This document shows, piece after piece, positions 32,690-42,880 of a stretch of 64,000 nucleotides of DNA. Location: the NCBI RefSeq assembly GCF_040954645.1, contig NC_092811.1, forward strand, positions 88,093,199-88,157,198, read 5' to 3'. The position numbers were made by a program, and so were the translations under genes. The stretch comes from Diabrotica undecimpunctata (lineage: Eukaryota; Arthropoda; Insecta; Coleoptera; Chrysomelidae). Within the stretch, counting starts at the first letter, position 1. Each line of letters opens with the position of its first letter. The notes below the pieces were generated by a model. That model had not been told where the DNA came from and ran no database searches. It saw nothing but the letters and a program-made list of their open reading frames with translations.

Positions 32690-33430
32690 TTGAGTTTATC
32701 CGCCCCATTTACAATGCCTCGTGCAGACGACTAAACGCTTGTTACGAGCCATTAAGAATTCGAGACAACGGAGCAAATTTTAACAATCTGGTTACTCTGG
32801 GAAAATTTTTCTGCCTCTGTAGATTGCAACCCAATTGCGCCAAAACGCAATTATGCTTTCGTTTAAACAAAAGAGTGGCCTACTAACTACCAATTAAAAA
32901 TCAACTTTGGAGATAGACTCAGCCATATTAAACACCCACACCTAGGTGTGATACTTGATAGAACGCTAAGCTTTAAAAAATATCTTACGAAGATGACTCC
33001 AGAACACTAAATAATATTCTGCACAAGTTATGCCAAATAGGTCGACAGTACTGAGACTAGTGTATACCATTGCGGAGTACTGTGTACCGTTGTAACTCAA
33101 GCGCCAGCACACCAGACGTATTGACGTCAAACTAAACCAGACTTTGGGTATTATATGAGACACAACCAAGGCCATGCTAACGTACTGGCTGCTAGCACTG
33201 TGCTACATACCCACACCGACAGAGACATAAGTAGGCTTCGCTCAAAAAATAACCTCCCTATAGTCTGCAAGAAGTTTAATCGACAGGAATTTTAAGATAA
33301 CCAACCATCGACAAAAAGAATGTGAGGAGAATGTACCGCCTTTCACGCAAAATATGCCATGTTTTACAAGCAAGCCAGAAGGTTTTGACAAACCAAAACG
33401 CTAAAACTGCTTTGCACTAATTTAAACAAA
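32690..33430 (+). mobile_element. Jockey-like LINE, region after the RT core
   Basis: Interrupted translation matching the thumb and connection part of Jockey/CR1-group LINEs: LRAIKNSRQ-type text near 32740, then NP-x-KTQ-like remnant, HIKHPHLGVILDRTLSFKKY (32925-32985, the LGVxLDRTLSxKxH block), NNILHKLC (33000-33025), the ALVYTIAEYCVPL block (33055-33095, normally LVYSTAEYCAPVW), then QHTRRIDVKLNQTLGII (33108-33160), and a weak RLRSKNNLPI end. At least four frameshifts. No endonuclease or RT palm is seen. Confidence 0.8.
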
Positions 33431-33654
33431 GTGTATAACTTTTAAAGCACAAAAATGTAGGAATATATGAATTACATGCATTACCAAAACATAAGTGAGG
33501 TTACCGAAATATTGGTCAAAAAATGGGTCACCAGTCGTGTTCGTATGCGAGGAAAAATGCTGCCTTGAGTATTATACGTAGCTGGTTTTTTGGATGGTAT
33601 ATCGCGTCATGTCCCTGTGTGCATGACGGGATATGCCGTCTTGTCCGCGAATGT

Positions 33655-34140
33655 GTTAAAGTGAGTGAGTAAGAATGTGTATAAAACACTATTAAGACCA
33701 GTGCTAACATATGGAGCAGAAACGTGGTCACTTATACCGAAGGACCAAGACCTGCTTATACGTTTCGAGTGCAAAATTCTAAGAAAAGTATATATTGGTG
33801 AATAAAAGAGCTAGATTTTTGAGACTGGCGTTGCAACTTTGAGTATAATGGAATGTTTGGGGAACCTGACGTTGTAAAATTCGTTAAAGTATCACGCCTT
33901 TGATGGATAGGGCAAGTAATAAGAAGAAAGGAAGGTACAACAGTCAGAAAAGTGTGACCGAAGAGGGCCGATGGGACAATGAACCAGAGGAAGACAGGAG
34001 GATATCAAGATAACCTAGAGGACGATTTAAAATCTATTGGAGTTAGAGCTGGTTGGAGAAGAGTTGCCAGGGGTGAGAGGAGGATTGTTCTGAAGAAATC
34101 TTTGGCTCACAACGAGCTATGAGGCCACTGATAATGATTT
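33655..34140 (+). mobile_element. LINE C-terminal fragment
   Basis: [20 protein letters not shown] then [14 protein letters not shown] (33690-33795) is the LxYGxExWxL block that follows the RT domain in many LINEs. A degenerate ECLGNLTL...(R)WIGQVIRRKEG equivalent (33850-33935) and a basic GxxxQxRGRQED stretch (33955-34000) follow. It ends near 34140 with no evident tail. The 33431-33654 spacer before it holds nothing I recognise. Confidence 0.7.
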
Positions 34141-34589
34141 GTCAGTAAAATGTGGCAGGATTTTATTGCACACATTAATATAAATTGTAAAGTTAGTACA
34201 CAAAATTAACATACATAACACACATATCATTTATGTTTAAAAACAAAGTAGCAATATGAAATGAAATAAATATTAGACCGAATACGTATTGTATACGATA
34301 GTATTATGAGTTTTTACCGAAATGAGGATTAAAGAAGTGTTAAAAATCACTTAGGAGTGGAGATTGTGCCACTTATCTATTAGTATCTGATAACAAAAAC
34401 ACCGAAGATTTTTAAAAATGCGTATACTGTGGGGACATAAAATTATGAAAATATGGAAAAGAGTAATTGATAGAGGGATACCCGAAGAAACGTAAATATC
34501 TGAAAATCTGTTTAGATTCAACACATCAACGACATTATAAAGCATCTGATCAAAATATATAGGATGAGACATACGCTCATACGTTTTCA

Positions 34590-35195
34590 TTCACCTTGAA
34601 AAAGCAGGGTTTTTTGAGAGATTGTGTGTAGGGCGATTAATAAGAAAGAAGTTCTTGGTGAGTATGTGAGGATTATGATAGATATGTATGATGGAGTAAG
34701 AACCAGTGTTAGGACACGTGTTGAAGAGGCCGATAAATTTCATGTGAAAGAAAGATTACATCAAGGCTAACTGCTTATTCCAATTAGAGTCCAATTAAGG
34801 ATTAGGTAAAAATGTTTATAGGTTCTAAGACAAAAACACAAATACAGACATTTGGATACAAGTAATACTTTTAAGATGAAGATGCATGTAGTAGTAGTAA
34901 AATTAGAGCGGAATGGATAAACTGAAATACGGTGACTGGCATGTTGTGTGAGGTTGTCAATGAAACTTAAAATTGTTTGATAAAACTGCCATAAAGGTAA
35001 CTATGATAACTATGGTAACTGAATGTTATGCAGTAAAAAAGAAAGCAGAAATAAGACTTGGTGGAAGATGCTTAGACAGGACATGTCTGTGAAGGTGATT
35101 GATGTAGGTATAAGTCAAAGTGATAACTTATGGGAAATTGTTCTTAAAGAAGCGGTCCCCAGAGAGGGATAAAAGCAATAAGAATAATGATGATT
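34590..35195 (+). mobile_element. LINE fragment of a different family
   Basis: RAINKKEVLGEYVRIMIDMY then DGVRTSVRTRVEEADKF and VKERLHQG (34625-34770) correspond to RT motifs between A and B (LxxKGVPxEYVxIIxDMYxG..TxVRT..G......xGLHQGSxLSP) of a CR1/L2-like or related LINE. A large deletion removes the FADD box. Then come AEWI-NTVTGMLCEVVNE (34910-34965), a TVxxTMITMVTECYAVKKKAE block (34995-35055, normally RPxMLYGxExWAxKKxxE) and WWKMLRQDMSVKVIDVGISQ (35065-35115) with AVPREG at the end. Frameshifts throughout. Confidence 0.75.
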
Positions 35196-35890
35196 ATGAA
35201 TGTTATCTGGTTTTTTTTTAATTTCAAAATGAAGTTACTAAGACATACACCATCATTATGAAATATGTGGCAATAATAAAGACTACTCACTATTTTCACT
35301 ATATCACTATATCAAATAAATTTTTTAGGGATGCACCGCAAAAAATCTGAATATGCCATTATAAAACCCTCTACTTTAAAATGTTGGTATATAATACGTC
35401 TAGATTATTATTATTAAATTATATAGGTAGTTTAAAAAATATTGTAACAATAATTCATTAATTTTGTTTTCAACGTAAGCAAACAGGATAATTTATTTAA
35501 ATTTTATGAAAATTGCTTCCCATTTCGAAATAAAAGTGTCAAATTGTAAATTGTAAAAATTCACTTACAATTGTGCTCATTTCCAATCGTATAATTCATA
35601 AAAACAACATTTAAACTTTTATATACTTTTATCAAGTGCGTATACACATTTTTTGCTTTGTTTATATTTTTGAAAATATTTATGCATAACGTTGGCATTA
35701 CTTTTGGTTGCGAGTTATTTACCAGCCAACATGTGGCCGCCAAACCTTAAAGATTGATTCCTATCCTCGCTGTACCCAGCATGCACGTTCGACCAAGCAT
35801 GTTTTTAACTAGATGTAGGCATACAATGGTTAGCTTATTGCCGATCTGGCTTTTTCTCTAGAGGAATCATTTTTTAATAGACACACCGCT
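35196..35890. other. Unassigned region
   Basis: AT-rich with nothing recognised, apart from a slightly GC-richer part (35740-35880) leading into the candidate promoter region. Confidence 0.4.
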
Positions 35891-35896
35891 CACCAG

Positions 35897-35901
35897 TCAG
35901 T
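35897..35901 (+). promoter_or_regulatory. Possible initiator (TCAGT)
   Basis: TCAGT is the arthropod initiator consensus, sited 362 bp upstream of the candidate start codon at 36261. There is no clear TATA box about 30 bp upstream and no clear downstream promoter element, so support is weak. Confidence 0.2.
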
Positions 35902-36260
35902 ATGAATCATCGCCATATTTAAACATTTTAACCATTACCTTTAGTCTGAAATTATAAACAATTTGTTTGCGGTATACGTATTCTACATTCGACAAACGCG
36001 AGATATTGCTTGAGATTGAGATTTAGTTTCGCGATTTCATCAAGGAGAATCTGAAGCGACTGAATTTTGAATTGTGCGCATTTCTGTTGCAGTAATTTTT
36101 ATTACTTTATTCGTACTGTCTTGAAAAATCAATATTGTTTTAATTTTTGGCGTGTTATTTTAAACGTTTTCTCGGTAAAGTGTTAAACAATAAAAAAATT
36201 GTTATATACTGTGGTAAATTATTGTGAGGATTGTTCTTGGTGAAATAATCAAAAAGGAAG

Positions 36261-36306
36261 ATGGGCAAGAAAGGGGCGAAACAGTTACATATTAGGCGAG
36301 TTTTAA
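36261..36306 (+). CDS. Candidate host first coding exon (tentative)
   Basis: An ATG in good context (GGAAGATGG) opens MGKKGAKQLHIRRVL and runs directly into a perfect splice donor, A|GTAAGT, at 36306/36307. The 300 bp upstream are non-repetitive, more GC-rich than the surroundings and free of recognisable transposon sequence, which would fit a 5' UTR. I do not recognise the peptide. It could be an alternative first exon of the ankyrin gene (same strand, downstream of 339-525), the start of a separate gene nested in the intron, or chance. There is no direct evidence of expression. Confidence 0.3.
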
Positions 36307-36875
36307 GTAAGTTCCGTCTATATTATGAAAGAAAGAAGTAGCTCCAATCAACACATATATGTCAACTACGAAACAAAAATAAATATAATAATAATAATGA
36401 TAAAGCTTTAATTTACTTATTTATAATTCATTATAATAACATTATAAATATGCTAAAATTTTGTTTGCTTCTCAGTATTTGTATATTTTAGTCTATTACA
36501 TCGCATAGTGTATAATAATACTCCTATTCAAAATCACCTACATTTTTAACTTTATTTTCAATGTAGGATTATTTTGACGTTACTGTAAAAAATCACAGAT
36601 GGAGCGTGTCATATGAATATGCTTGTCAGTTCTGTTCTGTTCTGTCACACAATGCCAATTGGCTAAAAAATAAATAAAACAAACACACATTTTTCGCATG
36701 AAAAAGTGTTTTAAATTAATGAGTGTCCTATAGTAAATGGGGTGTGCTTATCCCGAATCCGTACTTATCTTTTTTGAATATTTTGAATTTTTGAATATTT
36801 ATTGAAACTATATAATAAAAAATTACACTGCAAAATTACACTGTTTATAAAAAATGCAGCATAATCTACGTTAGA
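36307..36875. other. Unassigned region
   Basis: AT-rich, including GTTCTGTTCTGTTCTGTCAC at about 36629-36648. No gene recognised. Confidence 0.4.
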
Positions 36876-36879
36876 TAAT

Positions 36880-37760
36880 TATTGTTTTTTTTTAATAAAA
36901 TCGTTGTCGTTTTTCGTGAAAACTGCGTTTCGTAATTTTCTGTTTGTAAGCGAGTTCGTCTTCAATGTCCAGTAGTAATCAACCATCATTCTAATATCCG
37001 ATCTTCTTCGGTAACGTCCCTTCTTCTTCTTTATGTTTTGATGGAACCTATGTCCCTGTTGTTCAATGACATCTCCAAGATTTTCGGAAAAATAGTCAAC
37101 GTGACAATCCAGAAAATGAAGTTTTACTCTCATATTGGATCCCAGTTTTTTAAAACTTTTCAACAATGTTGACTACAATTTCTTTGTAGTTTGGAGTTAT
37201 ATCCAAGGAAACCATCTCTGACTTCTATAAAAAACAATGCTTTATCTTGGTCTTGGGTCATTGCATTTTGGAACAATCTCTCCGATCTTAAGGTTCGAAT
37301 TTGAGAGCCCACAAAATCCAGACTGCTGACCAACAAGCATGGATGTTATTTTCAGGTCTCCACAGGGTTGTGAACAGAATTTGACATAATGTGTTTTATT
37401 TAGCAATAGTTCAAAATGCCCATACGTTTCTTTGAGATGCACAGAGCGAGCAACAGGTACCGAGGCATAACTATTATCATCGTGCAACAAGAGACACTTC
37501 GGACTTCTCTTAGAAGCATCAATAAATATTCACCATTATGTGGATTCTTAATTGTCAGGTCCCAGTTTCATGGCTACTTCAGGAATATTAATAAAATACA
37601 CCAGTGAACCCACTTGAGAGAAATATTCTGTGAACTCTTTTTCACCATGCCTATACCACGAAAATGTGGTTCCTAAAAACAACAGATTTTATCTTTCAGT
37701 GATCCTAAGATTTATGCGGCATCTTTCAATAGAGTGCCGTCTCCCTACGGAGTTTGGCAA
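36880..37760 (-). pseudogene. Transposon-type protein of unnamed family, degenerate
   Basis: Minus-strand relic of a repeated protein family I have seen in insect genomes without a functional name. N- to C-terminal: VARSVHLKETYGHFELLLNK then CGDLKITSMLVGQQSGF (37242-37450), corresponding to the family's HLKETYxxMxLLL and CGDLKVxxMLLGxQxGxTK blocks. Next, after a frameshift, EVRDGFLGYNSKLQRNCSQH, VLKNWD, and LHFLDCHVDYFSENLGDVIE with QGHRFHQNIKKKKGRYRRR and MMVDYYWTLKTNS (36879-37166), matching LHFLxSHLDFFxxNLGxVSDEHGERFHQDI..ME.RYQG and MLADYCWxL. The strand and position next to the pogo-like gene may be coincidental. Function unknown. Confidence 0.6.
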
Positions 37761-38401
37761 TCACAATGGCTATTTTTATTTTTGAACTTGCTACTTTAAA
37801 CATTGTATTGAAAATGATACTTTTGTATCAGAAATCGTCTCAAGTATCTAATCTAGTAGTAAAGCATTTACTTCCTTGAAGCGAACAGTGTCATTTTTAA
37901 TTAATTTAAAAATATTCACTCGATTCTGCTGATTTAAGGCCTTGAATTTTAATTTCTTCTCGTTTTAAAACTTCTTTTACCTTACATACATAGCGAAATT
38001 CCGTCTTTTTCCGATAACCGGACAAAAATTTCACCCGCAGAAATTTTCCCTTCGTGATGTTTTCTAATGTAGGACAAAATTATTCAACATCCTCTTCATC
38101 TTTGTTAATATCAACATCATTGTTGGTGTCATCCAATTCAAGATTTTCATTTGCATTATCGTCACTATAATTCTTAGATGGTTTAGGTGCTGTAATACTT
38201 TGACTTGGTTTAGATGCTAACAGTTTGCTTTTACGTCGAGATTTTTCAATGCCGAAATTGTACTTCAAGTCAAAAAGTTCGAAAGAGAGCATCTAAGCTC
38301 GACTTGATCAATAGCGTCTGGTGGTAACTTTTCCAAAACTTGATTAGGCTTGAATGGTACATGCTTCAAAAGCAGCAAGTACTTAAATTTCTTTTTATAA
38401 C

Positions 38402-38411
38402 ACTTCTATAA
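38402..38411. repeat. Target duplication of small hairpin element, left
   Basis: ACTTCTATAA, repeated at 38606-38615. Confidence 0.75.
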
Positions 38412-38605
38412 CAAAATCCACTAGGAAACTAAGTTCCTGTAGCTGGCTGTATACCATGTATCACAAACAATTTTTATTTAAAATCCTGTATAAAAGGTAG
38501 ATAATAAAATACCCAAACGGGCTATATAACGGGTTTTGTAATTGTGATATAGCCCGGTTTGGGTATTTTATTATATACCTTTTATAAAGGATTTTAAATA
38601 AAAAT
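38412..38605. mobile_element. 194-bp hairpin element inserted in the pogo-like gene
   Basis: Flanked by the 10-bp duplication ACTTCTATAA. Most of it is an inverted repeat: TTTTTATTTAAAATCCTGTA through AATACCCAAACGGGCTATA (38472-38538) pairs with TATAGCCCGGTTTGGGTATT through GGATTTTAAATAAAAA (38543-38604). It is non-coding. The length of the target duplication and the non-palindromic 60 bp at the left end could fit either a small DNA transposon or a retroposed hairpin RNA; I cannot decide. Confidence 0.8.
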
Positions 38606-38615
38606 ACTTCTATAA
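38606..38615. repeat. Target duplication of small hairpin element, right
   Basis: ACTTCTATAA; see 38402-38411. Confidence 0.75.
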
Positions 38616-39728
38616 TACTCTTAGTCTGGATTTTTAGGTGATACTTTATTAATGTTTTTAAGTATTTGCTTTAACAGCTTAGGAAATTCATTTTTCGGAA
38701 TGTCACAGTTTTTGGAATTTTTCATTTTCCATGATGTTAAAGTTTTCCTACAGTTTTCTTTTAAGGGCATGAAGAATGCGATATCCAATGGCTGACAAAT
38801 ATTGGTAGAGTTGGATGGAAAGCATGCAAATATATCATTTTCTTTACATTATCTCAGAACGTGTGATTAAAATTTGATGCTAGATTGTCCCCTATTAACA
38901 GCTTCTTTTCCATCAAGTCGCCTAGCATGTGAAAATTTACGTAAAAAATAACAGGTGAAAAATCAATCAATAAATGTTGACATATCAATTCAACCATGTA
39001 AGGTTCGATTATACCGTGTCCACAGTGAGCCACATGACTGTTCGCATGGGCTGCCCTTGGGACCATTTTTTGTCCAAGTTTTTCATAAATTTTTCTTGTA
39101 TATGACTTGTATATGACGTAAGGTGGCGGAAGTATACCTGAGGCGGATCCACAAATCATAATCGATGTAGCAGATTTTAAATAGTTGAATATTTTTTTTT
39201 AGAGATATTTAGTACCTCTTCGACAGATGCACAATTTTTTTCCAGGATTGTCTAAGACGTTGAGCTCGTCATAATTAAAAATATTTTTAACAGGAACGTT
39301 TTCAATCGTTTGTTTGAATTGTCAAAGTATTTTTTAATCAGGTCCAGAGATACGTCTACTCGCTTTTACCAGCAATATCTCGATTTCCCTTCAACAAGCT
39401 ATTTATCCAGTCAGTTCCAGGGATATTCTCCTTAAATCTAGATACCCTTTTACCACATTTGACGACTATTCTCAAATCCATTGCGCTTAGTGGATATCGC
39501 CAATCTGCACATGTTTAAACGCTATTAACATTGTTTAATAAACAACGCTATTAATAATTTTTATTTCTTCATCACATGTGAACACAGATTGCCCACCTGT
39601 TCTTACCACTCACCACTTTTCTTAGCGAGAATCCAGTTTCATACGTCATGCAACGCCCGATTAACTTGTTCTTGATTAAAATGGCCATAACTTCTATTGC
39701 CTAATTTTTTTTTGTACGTTCTTCCCAT

Positions 39729-40179
39729 TTTGATTGATATTCTTAAATATGTAACAAAAATTATAAATTAATTTCTAGAACGTACGTAACGTGGGGTTAG
39801 ATTGATTACTTAATTAATGTCATCCCATTTAATATTATCCGTCATCTTAAAAACTCTGACGTTATTTAAAAAATCACTATTGCAGAACTATACAAAACAA
39901 TTTTACTTACCTCTGTTTTTTCGCTACTATCAAAAGTTACAATTTTACATTGTTGCCGGTTGTATCTACATATATATGATACAATGACAAATAATAGATG
40001 TCATCCCGGGACATCAATCAATATCACCCCATTTTGCGGTAGATTAAAAGCAGAAAAAGTTGGGAACAGAAGTAAACCTGAAAGAAAAATGTCAAAAGCC
40101 AATATTTAATTTTTTTAAGAAATACAAAATATTTAGTGATAAACTAAGACAAGCTAGTATAAGGACAAACAGACATTTC
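39729..40179. other. Unassigned region upstream of the pogo-like gene
   Basis: Non-coding. GATGTCATCCCGGGACATCA near 39998-40017 contains a GATGTC...GACATC inverted motif and could be part of the pogo-like terminal repeat, but no matching end was established. Confidence 0.35.
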
Positions 40180-40663
40180 AAAGAAGATCATGAATCAAGA
40201 TTCCGAACTAATGCCAGAGATAAAGGTAGATGAGATTCGACAAGTATTGAAAGAAGTAAGAAAAATAAACACTGACAAAGGTCCAGGATAGAATGGAATT
40301 GTAATAGAAGCTATTGTAAATGGAGGAGACATGCTATTAAATAAATTGGGGAAACTGTTTAATCTATGTTTAAAAGAATGGAACAATGCTATAACCATCC
40401 TTTTGCATAAAAAAAGGAGATAGAACGGACCTAGAAAATTATAGACCTATTAGCCTGTTGAATCTCATATACAAGCTCTTCACTAGATTAGTGACATCAA
40501 CATTGGAGAAAAAAATTAAATTTCTATCAATCAAGGGAGTAGGCAGGATTTCGTTCAAATTATGGTACCAATGATCAATGATCACCTCCATAAAGTAAAG
40601 ACAGACACTCATTGAAAAATCTATAGAATACAACAAACCTCTTGTCCTCACTTTCATAGATTT

Positions 40664-40679
40664 TAATAAATCGATCGAC
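40664..40679. repeat. Target-site duplication of nested LINE, left
   Basis: TAATAAATCGATCGAC, identical to 41114-41129. It lies in the host LINE sequence for RT motif A, and joining the two flanks at one copy restores the host reading frame. Confidence 0.93.
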
Positions 40680-41113
40680 CATAATAAAAAGTATCACAAC
40701 ATATGGATGCGAAGTGTGGCCCCTAAAAGACAGATCAGAGAAAATGCTTAGAGCAACAGAAATGGACTTCTGGCGCCGCTCGGCGGGAATCTCCAGACGC
40801 GACAGAATAACAAACGAGAGAGTCCGAGAAATCATGGGGGTTACACATAATATTGTTGATGACATCAAAACGACACAACTCAGATGGTACGGACACGTAA
40901 GGAGAATGCCGGAGAATAGAATACCAAGACAAATTCTTGAATGGCAACCAAGAGGTAGGCGAAGACCAGGAAGGCCTAGAAGAAGTTGGAGAGAAGGAGT
41001 TGATAAAGAAATCAGAGAAAGAGAACTGGAAGACGATCTATGGAACGATAGAATGAGATGGAGATTGGAAATCGGAAGACGTCGAAGAACGTTGTAAACC
41101 GAAATTATATATA
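40680..41113 (+). mobile_element. 434-bp LINE 3' fragment nested in the RTE-like LINE
   Basis: A 5'-truncated insertion bounded by the 16-bp duplication. It encodes ITYGCEVWPLKDRSEKML-type start (first bases slightly degraded), TEMDFWRRSAGISRRDRITN, TTQLRWYGHVRRMPENRIPR, PRGRRRPGRPRRSWREGVDK and ends RRRRTL stop at 41097, followed by a TA-rich tail (ATTATATATA). The last 127 codons are uninterrupted, so it is younger than its host. The same family is nested in the Tc1-like element at 20.5-21.4 kb. Confidence 0.93.
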
Positions 41114-41129
41114 TAATAAATCGATCGAC
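41114..41129. repeat. Target-site duplication of nested LINE, right
   Basis: TAATAAATCGATCGAC; see 40664-40679. Confidence 0.93.
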
Positions 41130-42130
41130 ACGATCGAAGTAGACAGCGTTATAGAAGCAAAGAATGACAGCAGGATTGACCATAGATATAGTTCTTGCAT
41201 GGACTTGTTTGTAATATTTACAAAAATTCCACTATGGCTGTTAAGATACACGATAAAACCCGACCAATAAAAATAAAACGTGGGATATGGCAAGGAGATA
41301 TATTGTCACCAAAATTATTCCTAACGGCATAAGAGTATGCCTTTAAGATGGTCAATTGTGACCCCAGAGGAGTAACAATAGACGGCGAAAAACTTACCCA
41401 TCTCCGTTTCGCAGATGACATTGTCCTTATCACAGATAATTTAGGGGAAGCCACAGATATGTTAAATGAATTGGACTTTGCATGTTGAAGGTGGGACTCA
41501 GAATGAACTTGACGAAACCTAAGTTTACCTAAGTATTCAAGACAAAGTGGTAAAACTGGTGAAGAAATATACGTGTTTAGGCCATGAAATCTAAAGACGA
41601 ATTACTTTAGCGTGGGCAGCCTTTGGAAAACTGCGAGACACACTTAGGGCCAACATACCAAATAGCCTCAAAAGAAGAGTATTTGACCCATGCGTATACC
41701 GGTCATGATCTATGGGGCAGAAACTATGACTCTACCCAAGGCTACGGCTTCGAAATTAAAAGTGGCATAAAGGCTAATGGGCTATGCTGAGAGTGACGTT
41801 GAGGGACCGAATAAGAAACGAAGATCTGTGAAGAAAGACGAGTATTGCTGAGGTTGTGGAATGCATAGCGGAAAAGAAATGGAACTGGGCAGGTCACGTA
41901 GCGAGAATGCACGACTCCCGATGGACAAGCAAAATTACAAATTGGAGGTCAAGAGCAGACAAACGTATTAGAGGAGGACAACCTATAAGTTGGGCTGACG
42001 ACATCAGGCGTATCACCAAAAATTGGCAACAAAGAGCACAAAATCGTAAAGAATGAAGGAGTTTAAGGGAGGCCTATGTCCAGCAGTGGACGTTTTAAAT
42101 GAAGGCTGGATGATGATGATGATGATGATA

Positions 42131-42880
42131 AGTGATAAGCGGAAATACAATGATAAATAAGTAATGTATACAATAGAAACTATCCTCATAATAACATAAA
42201 AAAAACTTAAAATCTTCCAAAGAAAGAAAAAAACCTTATTCGATTTATTTTTGTGTATAGGCCTCCTCTTTTCTTTTCTACCGGTATCTGTCAATGCAAA
42301 AATAAATCGAAGAATAATAATTTTACGAAAAACACACAGAAAATAAGACACACCTTGTAGAAAATAGTTTTTCTATTGTCAGTTAAGAGTAATACAAAAG
42401 CAATACATTTACATGTGAAGGAGGTCGAATTTACCGTTACGAATAATTGCTCAAAAACAATAGACACATCTGAAGATCAGAAATCATGTAAATGCAATTA
42501 ATATATAATGATTTAATTATGAAATCTTCGATTAATCATACATTTATCTCACAACCAGCATTAGAAAGTGTCTATTTAATTACTAGTTGTTGCTTTAATT
42601 AAATATTTTATTAAATTACTAGCATTATGTAAAGATACGAATATTAATTTTAGATTATGGGATAAGAAAATTGATCTTATGGTTCCTCCCTACACTGCTG
42701 CTAAAACGTCGATGCAAAGTATCACCATTTTTTTGTGTAAAAACGCAATCGTAACTTCAGTAACTTTTTTAGTCGATTTGATTATCAATTATCCAAAAAG
42801 TCTTCCTATTTCAGCTTTTTAAATGAATATTTAATACTTTGCCATATATTTGAATACTTTGTTCCTTCTAGAAAAGTTAC
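42131..42880. other. Unassigned AT-rich region
   Basis: Nothing recognised; ends at the TTAA target of a piggyBac element. Confidence 0.4.

Larger units (their letters stand above)
37880..39728 (-). pseudogene. pogo/Tigger-like DDE transposase, degenerate
   Basis: Starts at an ATG at 39728 with MGRTYKKKLGNRSYGHFNQE then QVNRALHDV, a psq-type HTH for binding the element ends. Further parts: IFNYDE-like remnant (39270-39300, LIMTSSTS in the current frame), GKK-CASVEE, then MICGSASGILPPPYVIYKSY (39100-39159), VAHCGHGIIEPYMVEL, FYVNFHMLGDLMEKKLLIGD followed by NLASNF (38865-38940, the catalytic GDN region), QPLDIAFFMPLKEN (38740-38800), VPFKPNQVLEKLP (38310-38370) and an acidic lysine-rich tail; the C-terminal YVCKVKEVLKREEIKIQG (37920-37990) resembles the chromatin-type end found in this group. 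Frameshifts occur throughout and a 194-bp element is inserted at 38412-38605. Confidence 0.8.
40180..42130 (+). mobile_element. RTE-like LINE, interrupted by a second LINE
   Basis: Non-LTR retrotransposon fragment with MNQDSELMPEIKVDEIRQVL and KEVRKINTDKGPG (40190-40290), [20 protein letters not shown] (RT motif 1, about 40405-40460), LTFIDFNKSID (motif A, broken by the insertion at 40680), KIKRGIWQGDILSPKLFLT (motif B, about 41266-41325), LTHLRFADDIVLITDNLGEA (motif C with intact FADD, about 41392-41450), a GLRMNLTKPKF block, then RVFDPCVY-type and TLREGPNKKRR-like decayed stretches. The C-terminal WNWAGHVARMHDSRWTSKI and ISWADDIRRITKNWQQRAQN follow (41880-42045). It ends with GCTGGATGATGATG and a (GAT)n tail to about 42129, the usual RTE-type ending. 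Several stops and shifts. Confidence 0.88.

Noticed and set aside
36590..40030. Possible terminal repeats of the pogo-like element (AAATGGGGTG words near 36735 and 40030)
   Set aside because: Only about ten bases match, there is no clean target duplication, and the interval also includes an unrelated gene relic.
40575..41183. 202-codon open frame on the minus strand
   Set aside because: It is antisense to the nested LINE C-terminus, whose GHVRR and GRPRRSWR motifs on the plus strand are unmistakable.
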